This document shows positions 12,300 to 24,520 of a DNA stretch of 64,000 nucleotides, in pieces. Positions within the stretch are counted from its first letter, which is position 1, and the number at the start of each line of letters is the position of its first letter. A program made the translations under genes and the position numbers. The notes under the pieces are model-generated. The model ran no database searches and was not told the DNA's origin. It worked only from the letters and a program-made list of their open reading frames with translations. Origin of the DNA: Lates calcarifer (lineage: Eukaryota; Chordata; Actinopteri; Centropomidae); assembly GCF_001640805.2 (NCBI RefSeq), contig NC_066838.1, forward strand, positions 2,697,101-2,761,100, written 5' to 3'.

Positions 12300-13670
12300 C
12301 CCTGAACATCCTTTAAAAATACAAATGGAGAATGGATAAAGGAGGATTGGGGTTGGGTGTGGGGGCATTTGCCAAACAAGAAACACAGCAGAGGAAAATT
12401 AGCAGTAGAATGTTAGGGGTAAGGAAAGAAAAAAAAGTGAAAAAGGCTGTGGGTTCTATTGAAACCTGTAGATTTCTGTAAACAAAAGCCCGCTGAACAA
12501 TGCCTGTTGTTTTAAGCTGAGCTGACGTTGCCAAACTTAGAGATTGTTTGTTGCTGACCCCATCTGAATCAGAGAGAGCCAGCGGCAGCCCAGGGAAACA
12601 AAAGTGTCAGAGTCCCAACGGCTGGATGGACTGGCTCAGACCACAGGCTTCATGTGTTTCAATCAGAGCAACTAAATAATCACCATGTGCAAGTCTGTGT
12701 TTTTTTTTTAAATATATATGAGTATTTGCTTGTTTAATAGTATACTTAGAGTACTTAACCTCAGTATACAATATCTTTATTTTAGTATAATGCTCTGGGA
12801 AATCAGGGGAATGCAGATAATAGTGGGTCTGATTTAGTGAAAGATTTACTGCACTGTACAACATCTACATCCAAATCTCAAACTATATTCAACATAAATT
12901 AGAGCCTCAACTGAAAACTGAACAGAGACTGACTGATTTAAAAGTGTTCCACAAATATTTAGTATAAGAGCAAGTGTAAAATGCTACTAAAATATTTACC
13001 CAAATATATTCATGAGTGTGATCACCAAAAATTAAATAAAACAAGAAACAAAAGATGAATTGTCATTTATATTAATCTGGGAAATTATAAATTGTGATGA
13101 AACTGTTTATTGTGAGATCAAGGTCTATTTTACCTGAAGGACCTGATAACAAATGACGGATATATAATATCACACATACAGACTAATCACTGTAAAATAT
13201 GCATAAGTATCTCATCTCACTTTTGCTGAGCAGCAGCAAGCAATGGTAGTTACAGGACACTGGGGCATTCTGAGTTTGTGCGGTGAAGGACAGAGTAATG
13301 CAGAGGAGAGGATCCACATCATCTTCACACACCACACATTCTGCTGGCTGTTTGAATGGAGCTTAGCTCTGAAACAGATGAAACAGATAGCTCATGGTGA
13401 TAGACTCACAGCTCTACTCAGCATTTTAGCATCTTCCAGCTCACTGTTTTTGTTTTCTGGCCTGTAACTTAACTGTTTTGATTTTCTCATTAACATTGTT
13501 TAGAGCCAGAGCAGGGAGCTGTTTTCACTCATAAACCCATTGTACACCACTTCATATTGCATATTTAATACAGTAAATGTTATATGGTTATGTACTGTAT
13601 GTGAATACAGTCAGTGGGGAAGCCAGTGGTTGTAAAAGTGTGTATGTTTGTAGTGTCTGTAAAAGCTCTG
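12300..13670. other. Noncoding stretch, nothing recognised
   Basis: AT-rich. The frames at 12313-12534, 12607-12864 and 13243-13467 show no recognisable domain. Confidence 0.45.
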
Positions 13671-13680
13671 CTCTTTAAAC

Positions 13681-13860
13681 ATGATGGAGAGAGAAAGAGA
13701 GAGAGTGAGAGAGAGGGAGGGCGATTGGCGTGACGCCCACTGGCACCGTGCCCACATCTCCGGCTGCTGTGGAGCTCCGTGTCACGGTCAGGACTCCCTG
13801 CCAGAAGGGCTTTCCCCAGAATCACCTCTGTGTACACACACACACACACACACACTGAGT
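13681..13860. repeat. (GA)n and (CA)n microsatellites flanking a GC-richer block
   Basis: A GA-rich run lies at 13686-13720 and a CA run at about 13835-13856. Between them, about 13725-13820 is GC-rich, non-repetitive sequence ('GGCGTGACGCCCACTGGCAC') that could be functional noncoding DNA. Confidence 0.7.
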
Positions 13861-14769
13861 CCCACACAAAAAAGCACATGCACACACATGCCTTACACTC
13901 AGCCATGCTGCCCATGTGTTTAGTGTCAACATTTTGATAAAGCTTTCCCAAGCAAACAGTATATCCTGTGCTAATGGTCTGACTTGGCAGTTTTTTTTAC
14001 TGCTTACCAATAAAGAGGACAAAGTGTACTTTAACTGGTGTTAATATAATATATCATCTGTTATGCAAGTACAGCACTTAAGTATAATTTGGAAGTATTT
14101 GTACAGTTCTTCAGTATTTCTAATTAACCTTTGTATGTATACTTTTGAATGCAGGACATTTTACCGGAGTAATTTGCTGTTACTACTTAAGTGAAGAATT
14201 TCACCACTACACACTGACGTTTAACCCTTAAAAAGATTATTTTACACACAGACCGAAACGTGCCACATATGATGAGATGTCACATGTGAACCAAAGTTTC
14301 ATTTTTGAATTTTATTTTATTTATTTATTTTTATTTTTAATTAACATGTGGCCTCAACTCAGTTGTCTCAGTTTTTTGGGGGGGGTTGGAGGGAGGGGCA
14401 CAGTGGAAGACTTTGAAACCCCTGGTATAGAGGAGCCAATGCATATACTGTATGTGCTGGACAGAAAATCTAACAATGAACAGTGCAAGTATCCAAAAAA
14501 CTGCAGGAGACTAAGGAGCCCCATTCTTCAACAAACTCAAGAAAATGCATTTCTCTCCCAGACTAGACCGGAGGAAGAAATATATGAGATGATGATGTGA
14601 GATTTAGGGACCTCTTACTGACTACTACGACTACACTGACACACATGCACAACACATCCACCTTCCTGTCATTTTTCAGAGAACTGCCAAGCGTGTCAGT
14701 GATGATAGTGGTTAGTGACAGAGATTCTTCTATTAACAACCACCCCCAAATGTTTTTTCCCTTTTTTTT

Positions 14770-14880
14770 CACAAATTAGCATTGAGAGCGACGCCCTGTT
14801 GGTCTTTGTTTGTGGAGGCAGTTAATTTTCTAATTAGTCTCCGCCAAACCCCAACCATCGTTAAAGGATGTGTGTTAGCC
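14770..14880. promoter_or_regulatory. Candidate conserved noncoding element with homeodomain sites
   Basis: A compact block with three homeodomain-type cores: AAATTAG near 14773, TTAATTT near 14822 and the palindrome CTAATTAG near 14830. A forkhead-like TTTGTTTGTGG lies near 14805. The clustering in complex sequence resembles developmental enhancers. This is inference only. Confidence 0.3.
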
Positions 14881-14994
14881 AGATGTCTCTCTCAGTGTGA
14901 TGGTACCAGCCTGGGCTTGGAGAGAGACTGAGAGACAGAATAGGAGAGAAATAGAGAGAGTGAGGATGATACTGATGATAATATAGACAGGCTT

Positions 14995-15045
14995 GTCTGT
15001 GATGATGATGATGATAATGATGATGGTCATGATTATTATGATGAC
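14995..15045. repeat. (GAT)n imperfect microsatellite
   Basis: A GATGATGATGATAATGATGAT-type tract. The His-rich minus-strand frame through it (14861-15070) is an artefact of the repeat. Confidence 0.85.
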
Positions 15046-16510
15046 ACTGTTTTGTGTTTCTGCATGGCATTACACTTTGATGTGGTTTATGTTTGTGGGA
15101 GATGTCCTACATTGTGTGCCAGCTTTTACACACATATACACACACTGGAGGTCTTGAAACTAGGCTGCTTATTTTGATAGGTGCCTCGGTAGGCCAGGAA
15201 GGAAGGGAAACAACGAGAGAAAAGAGGGAAAGATGAGGCTCCTAACGAGTGCAGGCTGATTTCTGGGTGTTTGAACTGGCATTCAGGACAGAAAGAAGAA
15301 GAGGAGGGAGGGATGCAGATTGCAGAATTAACGGGGCTTGGGGCAATTTGTCAGTGTTTCCTTTTTGAAGAGTTTAAAGTTAAACTGAAACTTGAGTTCT
15401 CACTTATTATTTAAAACTATTCATATTTTTCAAAAGAGGCTAAAACCAGACATATGGTTAATGCATGTGTGAAAATGGCATCTAACTCTGTGGGTGGGCA
15501 TTTTGTGACAGCTATTTTAACAAAGTTTGCAACTAATTTGTTTGCAAACTACAGTTGTCATGAATGATTTTTATATTTACCATTCTCTGTCTGCGTCCTA
15601 TCTACCTTATAGACATGAACATGCATCTTGTCTTGCACCTTGGCTTGTTGAACAAGGGACTAAACATCCACTTTGATGGAAAAGTGCACTGCTAGCTTCT
15701 TTTTGCAGGCTAAAAGCTAATTAGTTGCTCAGCTGCAGCACATTAAACAGCACGTAAACATAGCTGCTAAGGTCACTGGGGTTCGGTTAGACGCTGTTGT
15801 GGTCCTTACTCTTCCATGCCGCACGCTCTCTGCCCATCTTGTGAGCTACAGTGCAGTTTCTGTTAACGTCACCTTTCATTTCCCTGCTGGAGCTTGTGTT
15901 GTGTTCACATCATATCATGTAGATGATAATCACAAGCAAACGTTCATGTCGGTCCCTGACTTGTGAATCTGAGTCTATCAGAAGAAAAATATCATACATA
16001 TATTTTTTGATAACAACAATATCTCCCACTGTGTGAAAGTAACTTCAGACATATCAACAAACTGTTGCCAGAGAAGCTGCAAATGTGAGGAAAGGTGATG
16101 TACAAGAAACAAAGAAGGTTTTTTTTGTTTCCTATCCTGCCATCTTTCTTTTGATTCAGAAACACAGGTTAGATCTGTAACCTCAGTGCTGTGTACATTA
16201 CCTGGTGATAAGTAATATGTAAAAATGTTCAGAGTTGTGACATGCAGAGTAACATTGGGGGTATTCAGATGATTAACAACAGGTAATGGTGGCAGCCCCC
16301 AGTTGGTTAACCGAATGGAGCTTACTGTTGGAAATAAAGTGATCCTATTTACTTTAATATCTGCTTGTATAGATATTGCATTAAATTATCAGAACTAACA
16401 GTATTAGTGGTGACCAGAAATTCATGCTCCACACTAATCAGCCCAGGCTAGATTTGAGATTTGTAGGTCTGTGCATTCATGTGGGAAAGTATAGGCAGGG
16501 ACTTGTTTAT
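15046..16510. other. Noncoding stretch, nothing recognised
   Basis: No gene or identifiable repeat. A purine-rich patch lies at about 15195-15320. Confidence 0.45.
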
Positions 16511-16513
16511 GTA

Positions 16514-16515
<2 letters not shown>

Positions 16516-16558
<43 letters not shown>

Positions 16559-16694
16559 CTGGCCTGCAGTCTCACTAACAGACACATTCTCAGTGTCAAA
16601 TAGGCAGAGTGGACTCAGTGTCACCCCCAACAACCTGACTGACCCCTGCATCCTCCTCACCAGCTCAACACAGCAAACATGGCGCACACAGACG

Positions 16695-16758
<64 letters not shown>
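16516..16758. repeat. Inverted pair of long (GT)n and (CA)n microsatellites
   Basis: About 20 GT units at 16517-16557 and about 29 CA units at 16700-16758 lie about 140 bases apart. Because CA is the reverse complement of GT, the two tracts can pair with each other as a long stem, besides being Z-DNA-prone. Frames across them (16448-16784, both strands) are repeat artefacts. Confidence 0.9.
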
Positions 16759-16760
<2 letters not shown>

Positions 16761-17394
16761 ACAGACATATTAGTAGAAGTTTAACATGCAACTCTAGTTA
16801 ATGTGTCTGTCACATACCTGTAGTGTTATTTTACTCTGTTACCGTCATAATGTGCTTTTATATCATTCTCTGTGTGTTTTGTGTCTTACAGTCTTACAAT
16901 ACAAACATTTGTGTCTCGACAGTTTTACACGATTAACCTGTGAAACCATGGCTGATGCCTTTGGCTACACCATCAATGTGTTGCTCTGTTGTGCTGCACA
17001 TTGATGACTGATGCTTATTGACTGTGACTGTACAGTCTCAGTAAATCATCTTGTTTTGAAGACATGAAGAAGTATTTGCAGTTTGCCCCGAAGCATATTC
17101 TGGATGTTTGTCTCCTTCATTCTCTCAAGTTTAGCTGTCGTTTTAATGTATTTGTGTCAAGTCTTTGGTTGTGTGCTCACTGAGCTTTGCAGTTTGTGCT
17201 GTTCACTCTGCAGAAAGGGGAGTTCTTCATTCTGGATTTGCTGTTGATTAAATTTGAGGCTGTTTTTATATTCTGCATGTTCAGATGCTATTTTTACTCA
17301 TGGTTCCCTCTAAGTTATTGATGTTATTTATTGTGTCATGTCACTTTGTAATTGTTGACGCCTGTGGCTCTGGGAATGGCCAGTGTACCACTAT

Positions 17395-17650
17395 TGAAAG
17401 GTATCCATGAAATTTTGTACAAACATTCAAAGTCCTCACAGGATTATACCTAATGGTTTTGGTGATCCCCTGATTTTTTCTCTAGTGACTTAATTATGTT
17501 GACATTTTTGGTTTTGAGTGAAATGTCTAAAAAGTGCCAGAGATATTCAGTGATAAACCCTAATGACTTTGGTGTCCCCTGATTTGTCAGGACTTCAGGG
17601 AATTGTCCCAATTGAAAATCTCTCTACTGTCACATTCACATTCACAAGCA
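17395..17650 (+). repeat. Dispersed teleost repeat ('CATGAAATTTTGTACAAACA' family), copy 1
   Basis: It contains 'CCATGAAATTTTGTACAAAC', then 'ATACCTAATGGTTTTGGTGA' and 'TCCCCTGATTTTTTCTCTAG', followed by a second partial unit with 'CCTAATGACTTTGGTGTCCC'. The same word order recurs at 34.6, 36.0 and 54.2 kb. I cannot assign a transposon class. Confidence 0.6.
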
Positions 17651-17989
17651 TGTTCTAAAGTTGTATCCTCTTACATTTATGTCTAAGGTTTGGAGGCTCC
17701 GGTGCCTCCAACTCTCAGATGTCAGAAGCATTCAGTATCTGATTCTTTATTTATTCCAAACACAATACTGTTTCTGACCCCTGGATATGTCAGAGATCCA
17801 CCACTTGTGTAGAGGGTGTTTAGATCAGTAAACCTTTCGTTAGCTGGTTGTAATTAGAATTTTTCCAAAACAGATGTGAAAACTTCACATAATTGCTTAA
17901 ACATAACCTAAAACTCAGTGGCTGTTAAAGGAAACGTAAAGGAAATTTTTCACTGGGTGACAGCGCAGCAGTGAAGGTGTTCCTTGGTG

Positions 17990-18180
17990 ACAGTTACATG
18001 GGCCCTGCCTTCCCCCCCAGCCAGACCACAGCCGGGGCTATCTTTAGTGAGGACAGCAGGGCAGCAGCGCTGGTTTTATGGCCACATCCCGGGCCCGATG
18101 TGGCTGGCACTAACTGTCGGGATGGGTGAGGGTTTGGCATGGCAGAGCTGAACTCTGGCTGGGGGTGAGGACTCTTCCTC
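17990..18180. promoter_or_regulatory. GC-rich non-repetitive block, candidate regulatory DNA
   Basis: A locally GC-rich block (for example 'TCCCGGGCCCGATGTGGCTG') in an otherwise AT-rich region, with no coding signal. It could be an enhancer or an unrecognised 5' exon. I have no direct evidence for either. Confidence 0.2.
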
Positions 18181-18737
18181 TCTCCCTCCACCCCTCTATA
18201 CCCTAACCCCCCCCACCACCACCATGTACAGCTTCACCCCGGGTCAGAAAACACAAGCAGGAGAGGAACTGAAACCTGGGGGGAAGGGGGAGGAGGGGAG
18301 CAGGGAGGAAGGATGGAGTGAGAGAGAAAGAGGGAGGGAACACTGTTGAAATAGATGAGGGTTTTGAGCTGTGTTGTTACTACAGGCTCAGAACACAGAG
18401 CTGCTACAGACCTCTCACTCTGTCCTCGTGCCTGCTGCCTTTCCAAGTTTAAATATTATGAAATCACCCTGTCATCTCACTTTAAGATGTCAAATCATGA
18501 AATCACATAATAGTGACTGAGCCTTCATTCATTCACTCTATCATTCATGTTCACAGAGCTTACAGAAATCTATAGCTGCACACTTGTGGCCAAAATGGTG
18601 CAGTCTCTGCTCATGATTTTTCATCCATATCTGGGAACAAATTATGATATGTTAATCTTTAAATGAAAATACAGTATTTATATTTGAAACCAATTTTGAG
18701 AACTTAATATGTGTATATTTATAGAACACTGGATTTT

Positions 18738-18990
18738 AGGGCTGAAATAATTTGTTGATTGATTTATTGGTCATTTGACAGAAAGTTAATCATCATTGAT
18801 TTTGATAAAAGCAGTCATTTCTCAAGGAAAATGTTAGACATTCTCTTCTGCCTCTAAATATGTATATAAGAATTTGCTGCTTTACTCCTCTTTATATCAC
18901 AGTAACTTAAATATTTTTGCGTTTTAGCCTTTTGGTTGAACAAAACAAGTGATATGAAGATGCGATTGCCATTCTCATCTGTTTTCTGAC
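18738..18990 (+). repeat. Degenerate dispersed repeat (inverted-end 'GCTGCAACTA' family), copy 4
   Basis: Starts with 'GGGCTGAAATAATTTGTTGA' and carries the family's internal 'AAAATGTTAGACATTCTCTT' core and a 'TTGGTTGAACAAAACAAGTG' block. Confidence 0.55.
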
Positions 18991-19211
18991 ATTTAATAGA
19001 CTAAACAAGTACTTAATTTATTGTTAAAAAAAAAAGTATTACTTTTGCAAATTTGTTCCATCCCCACTGGACAGTAAATGATAACAGCATGCAGCCAGTT
19101 TAAATGCTCCTTTGATTAAAAAAATGCTCTTATTTGCTGGCTGTTCTTTCCTGCGGTCACAGCTGTGTTTGGGAATCAGACATTTAGTTTGTACACCAGA
19201 GCTGTTCTCTG

Positions 19212-19408
19212 CAAATGGCTGCAATTAATTTTAATTATCGATCAATCTGTCAATCGTTTTTTTGGGTTAATTGTTCAGTCTATAAAACTAAAGTAAAATA
19301 TGATACAAAACAGAGAAAACTCTCACATTTGAGAAGCTGGAAGCAGAATGTTTGACAACAGTCAACAGTGTGACTACGATTAGTACACAATTAATTGTGC
19401 AACCCAAA
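19212..19408 (+). repeat. Degenerate dispersed repeat (inverted-end 'GCTGCAACTA' family), copy 5
   Basis: Starts 'GGCTGCAATTAATTTTAATT', holds 'ACATTTGAGAAGCTGGAAGC', and ends 'ACAATTAATTGTGCAACCC'. Its ends are inverted relative to each other. Confidence 0.65.
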
Positions 19409-19542
19409 AACCTGCAGGTCATTTATTATGTATTAATGGTTAACATCTGTATTTCTGTACCTTAATTTAAAAAGTTACAGTATGAAACAGTAACTGAACA
19501 CAGTTTCATGCCAGATTCTCTTATCTTATCACAGCTTTGCTT

Positions 19543-19859
19543 AAGAGCTGCAACAATCAGTTAATTGAATTAGCAGCTGTGTTAATAATCAATTCATTTC
19601 TAAACTCATTTTCCATCACACATACCAAACTAATTGTTCCACGTTCTCAAATGAGAATCGGCTGCTTTCTTCTTAGTAAAACGTATTTTGGGGTTTTGGA
19701 CTCGTAGTAAAACAAAATGTTAGATGATGTTTGATGGTCACATTATAGAATGTTGTGATCAGCATTTTTTATTTTGTTGTCTGATGTTTTTTTTTTTTTT
19801 CCAGATGGATTCATTTCGAAAATAATTCATAATGAAAATAATAGTTAGTTGCTGCCCTT
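19543..19859 (+). repeat. Dispersed repeat (inverted-end 'GCTGCAACTA' family), copy 6, both ends present
   Basis: The left end is AGAGCTGCAACAATCAG. The reverse complement of the right end is GGGCAGCAACTAACTAT. This is the most complete copy in the window. A T-run at 19788-19801 interrupts the right half. Confidence 0.65.
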
Positions 19860-20989
19860 CAGCGCAGACTTATTCATTCACAAATGAGCTTTTTTTTGCT
19901 TCATTATTTACACTGTGTGTTTGTGGTATTCTCATCTATATCCTCTAATGTCATCTAATCCCAGTCTGACTGAATGAACCAAAAATCGTTTTTGAAATTT
20001 CCTTGAAATGTTTTTGGATTTCACTGAAGTGAGTTGATGGCGGCCATGCTGCCTTCATCTGCCCTCGCTTCCAGTTCTGGTCAATGTGTTTAGTAAAGCA
20101 TGACCTGCCAGGCCCCACCCCCACCCCCTGTCCACCACCACCACCCGCCCGCATCTCTCTTTGGAGTCACTTGACTGGTGCAAAGACCCCTGACTCCACC
20201 ACTGCAAATGACTCCTGTTTTCCCTCCCTTTTTTGTCCTTTTATCCCTCTCTCATTTACTTCACCTCTGCCCTGTACTAAAAACTACTTGAAAAAGGAGA
20301 AAATTCAATTCAATTTGACAATGTTCTTTAATTATCTTCATTATTCTGCATTTTTTATTTAACTTAGATTTAATCCTCAAACAACTTAAAACAACACACA
20401 CTGTCTAGAATTATGGAAATAACAATACACCACCTGTGAAAAAGAAGATTTAAGTAATAGAAAATAACTGTTTTAAAAGTAAGAAATAATAACCAGATGT
20501 AGGAGTACCAGTGTTTTTACTTTATAACAACATGTGTAGTTACATGTGCACTTTTCAAATCAGGCAACAAATTAAAGTCACAACTTTAAATACTATAGTT
20601 GAGTCTACTTTTTGTTACTAAGATACAGAAGCCATTAATGAAACAGTTTGTTTTTCATACAGTGCATGACATTTCTTGTCTCAGTCATTTTCTGTGTTTT
20701 AGTTCAAATGTTTGCGCAACATATTCACCTCCCCAGAGTGCTTCACCCCCTCCCTGTGAGTGCGGCTGTTGTCACCTAAGCTCCGGACGATGAACTCACT
20801 TTCTATATTTAGTTGGTTCATATAGTTAAGTCAGGAAGCTTCTGTAGGCACAGTGTCCTGCTATGTGGATCATGGTTATTCAGAGGCTATCAGCCTGTTC
20901 TGGTCTGGCCTGGTTAGGTCGTGCATCGTGCCATCAGCGCCACGAAGAATCTGACAAACCCTGAAACCCCTCTCACATTGTTACTGTGT

Positions 20990-21100
20990 GTGGCTCCGGC
21001 AGGCAGTGAAAGGGTTAATACCAGTCACTCAGCATGCGGGAGCCGTGGCAGGCGGGCAGGCAGGCAGTGCAGAGGCTGACCTCTGACCCCTCAGGAAAGG
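20990..21100. promoter_or_regulatory. Candidate noncoding functional block
   Basis: A GC-richer, mostly non-repetitive block with 'GGCAGTGAAAGGGTTAATAC' and a short (GGCA)n at about 21048-21066. The role is unknown and the call rests only on composition. Confidence 0.15.
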
Positions 21101-21483
21101 AATGTGGAAGCTCTTTCATCCAGGACAGAAACCAAAGACACCCGGGCGGTTGGAAAGTGGCGGTTCAATTCTGCTTTCAACGTTTTTGATTAGGGGAAGT
21201 AAGCAGAGGTTCCATGTGAATGTGCTGTGGAGTGCTTGTCGTAGTGGCATCTGCCATTTTGGAATGAAGTTCCATCCTGCAGCAGTGTGTTTGCTACTCT
21301 GTGATCACTACAGTGAGGGTGAAGTGTGATTAGTGGTTGGAAATGGCTGCAGTTGTGCTGTTTGTGCTGGCGGAAAACCTGGGTTATGAGGCACTGTGTG
21401 CCCTGACCTAGAACTTGCTACCTGTATAATGTGTTTGTGGTTATGTAACAAACAAGATGGTCATTACCTGTTACTCACATGTA

Positions 21484-21720
21484 GGTCTGCAACTACAGAT
21501 TATTTTCATTATCGATTATTTTTTCTTGATATATCAATTAATTGTTTAGTCTCTAAAATGTGGAAATGCCTCAAAGTTGCTTGTTTTTCCAGACAAACTC
21601 TCTGAAACCCAAAGATATTAAGTTTTATCATATCAGACAAAGGAGCTTGACTGAAATGTGAGAATCATCAGACTGACTGATCAACTGATCAACACTCAGC
21701 TCAACCGTCTCAGCTCTACT
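21484..21720 (+). repeat. Degenerate dispersed repeat (inverted-end 'GCTGCAACTA' family), copy 7
   Basis: Starts 'GGTCTGCAACTACAGATTAT' with 'TTCATTATCGATTATTTTTT' next, and contains 'CCCAAAGATATTAAGTTTTA'. This is the canonical order of the family's left half. Confidence 0.75.
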
Positions 21721-23585
21721 AACATTACTCTTCTCAGAATCAGAACATAATTAGTTGGTTGTTGAGTCAGTATCAGATAATATTGAACATGTTTACATTA
21801 TTTCTAACACTTATGTTCATTTGAAGTGAAAAAATTCCATCTATGTTATTTTATTTTCATTTTATAACCAACTATAGACCTGTAGAGTGGAATAAAGTAG
21901 CATTACGAAAACATTTTAAACCAGGTTTTGAGCCAAACTGAACCTAACTCTACGTTACCATTAGCTTCTGACTTTTATGTGATCTAAAAATAAAGCAGAG
22001 TCAGTGAAGGTGTTGTTTAACGCCTACGGATTGACCATAAACAAATAGAAGCCTGTAATCTAATAGGATGTGTGGCTACTTTGAAGCAACACTGAATATT
22101 CAAAAGACTCTCATAGGTAGATGGTTCACACAGCTGTCTGACACTGGTAAAAATAGTCACAGAAAATGAAGTGCTTCATCTTCTGCATCCTCTTGGCTTT
22201 GAGCACCAGCCAGATTTATTCCTTCACATAGCAGTTCATCAGCCAGAAGTTGACCAAACTATCATTTAAACAAACAGAAAGCACTTCTTGTGCTTTATCA
22301 CCTGATTAATACAGAAACTCCAAGTGTGTGTTGTTGGCATCCAATCTCTCTTCTCCCTCTCTTCAAAGTGGTGAGGAGAGGAACATGCCTGCTTTTACTT
22401 GTTATGCAGACCACTAGGAAGCACTTGATGGAGAGAGTATGGCTCCATTTTCACTTCCCAAGTGCTTTAACATGAGTGCTAGAGAGTGCAGCGGATACTT
22501 AGAAACCCTGGGTGAAAGCTGAGAAAACATCTGAATCGCACAAAAGTACTAAGATGAATTTCCATTCTAAAATTACGTTGAATCCAAATTTTTGAATTAG
22601 GACTGATTTATAAGAAATATAATGAAGCTAATAACAGTGTACGAGATAAAAGTAATGAAATTTATCAAATTAAAAATAACCATCAAAGCAGAACATCATG
22701 TTTTGTGTGTCTAACCCTAACCCTGAAAAAAACCTTTCATCATGAGCGGAAATAACACTGCATTATATCAGTGTTTGAACATGAGTGCATCTGGAGCTTG
22801 TACTGTATGAAGCAGTTGACAGTAGCTGCAGACTGATGGTGATGGATTTACTGCACAAACACAACAGTAGGGGAGAACAGTGAGTGAACTGAGGGGTTTA
22901 TATGTGGAGGGGGAACACATGAGAGAAAATTCAGCCTGGGGTTTCATTGGTTGATTGATACATAATGAGGAACATACAGTAGCGTGTGAGGGGAACTGCA
23001 GTGACACATGCGAGAAAGATCCCAATACACAGTTGCTCCTTTCACATAATGATCTTAGTGAGTTCTAGAAACATGAGAAAGGTTGTTAATTCATTGGCTG
23101 ATAGAAAATCAGTAACCACAGGTAAGGAACCTATTTGGTGATGTGTAAGAGTCACGCACATGTGCAGAGACTGGTTGCTTCAAATGATGGTTCAGTCTGC
23201 ATGCCTCCACTGTAAGAGCACCATCTTACTAGTTGTACTAATGCACTCTGTCCTACAGAGGCCGAGAGCAGTGACTACAGAAAGTTAAAAAATTTCAGGC
23301 TTGTCAGCAAATTGTTTAACAGCTGGAAAGGCTGCAATGCCCCCATTTTATTTTTCTTCAGGCCTATTGTTTTACCTGATAGAAGGAAAAGTGAGAGGGA
23401 GCATAGAAATTTACTCTCATTATAATATACTTAGTTATTGTATTTTAGTGATCAAAATACTCAAACATACAACACATGGCATGAAAATTACATTTAAAAT
23501 AGTTTTTATATCAAGAGAGCATCACTGCTGGAGTAGTATTGGTGGTTAAATTTAGAAATTAGTAACACAGATTTAGGCTAATATT
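21721..23585. other. Noncoding stretch, nothing recognised
   Basis: AT-rich. The frames at 22290-22475, 22768-23025 and 23301-23549 carry no recognisable domain. Confidence 0.45.
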
Positions 23586-23587
23586 AT

Positions 23588-23830
23588 AAGTAGAATAGAA
23601 CAGAATAGAATGCCCTTTATTGTCATTATACTAAAAGTACAAGAAGATTGGAGAGCTTTTCCTTTCCAGTGCAAATATGCAGAAACAACAAGACAACAAA
23701 AAACAGTGCAACTCTATATACAATGAGGTATAAGTGTGAATGTGAATGTATTGCACAGGTGTGTTGTATTGCACAGGACGGTTGTACAGTTAAATAGTTA
23801 AATATTTAAATGCTAAAGCTGAATAAATTA
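23588..23830. repeat. Dispersed repeat with (TAGAA)n edge
   Basis: A short TAGAATAGAACAGAATAGAA run leads into 'TGCCCTTTATTGTCATTATA' and then sequence rich in 'GTGCAA' and 'TTGCACAGG'. The 'CTTTATTGTCATTATAC' word beside a pentanucleotide tail occurs widely in fish genomes. It is probably a truncated retroelement end, family not assigned. Confidence 0.5.
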
Positions 23831-24497
23831 ATTACCTTTAGTCTGCACAGGGTGGGATTTAGAATTGTGTTAACAAACAGTCAGGTAGCAAAAACAGCTT
23901 TAGTGATAATGAAAACATAATCATATTGCCCGGGTCAGTATGAGTCATTTGCGTTTGTTCAGGCATGAGGGCATCCATGTGTGAAGTTACCTCTCCACAT
24001 GGTCTGTCATGGTATTTCCTTTGTGTTCAAGCTCTATTTGGTTTATTTCTGTAACTTGATGGCGTTGATTCTCTTCATTGTACTGTATCTGCCTGTCTGT
24101 GTGCGTGCCTTTGTGAGTGTGTTTGAGCATGCCGGCCTTGTGTGTACGTGTACATGATGTTGCATTCGGTGTGACCAGAACTCTGTGTGTTGTATGTGCT
24201 GTTGTGTGCGGAGGAGAGAGGCAGGGCAACACGGCATGGTTCAGGCCAGGAATGTGCGATGTGGGTAGGCTGTACAATAGAGCCGGGCTCCCTGAGGGTG
24301 GTCAATGGGACGGGTGTCACCCCCCTGCACCCTCCCTGCTGGGTGATGACCACCACACAACGCTACAGCTGTCAGGTCCTCTTAACCACCACTGTAAATA
24401 CACATACATAATGAGAATAAATACACACATATGCACATGTACACACTAAGACATACACGCTTAAGTGTATCTTGTGTAGAAGAAATTACATGACCAC

Positions 24498-24520
24498 ACA
24501 CACACACACACACACACACC
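24498..24520. repeat. (CA)n microsatellite
   Basis: About 11 CA units. Confidence 0.9.

Noticed and set aside
11861..12316. 151-codon frame
   Set aside because: Centred on a (CT)n microsatellite, low complexity, and no domain.
22710..22725. CTAACCCTAACCC, telomere-like motif
   Set aside because: Only two units (the hexamer is the reverse of TTAGGG), so too short to be an interstitial telomere block.
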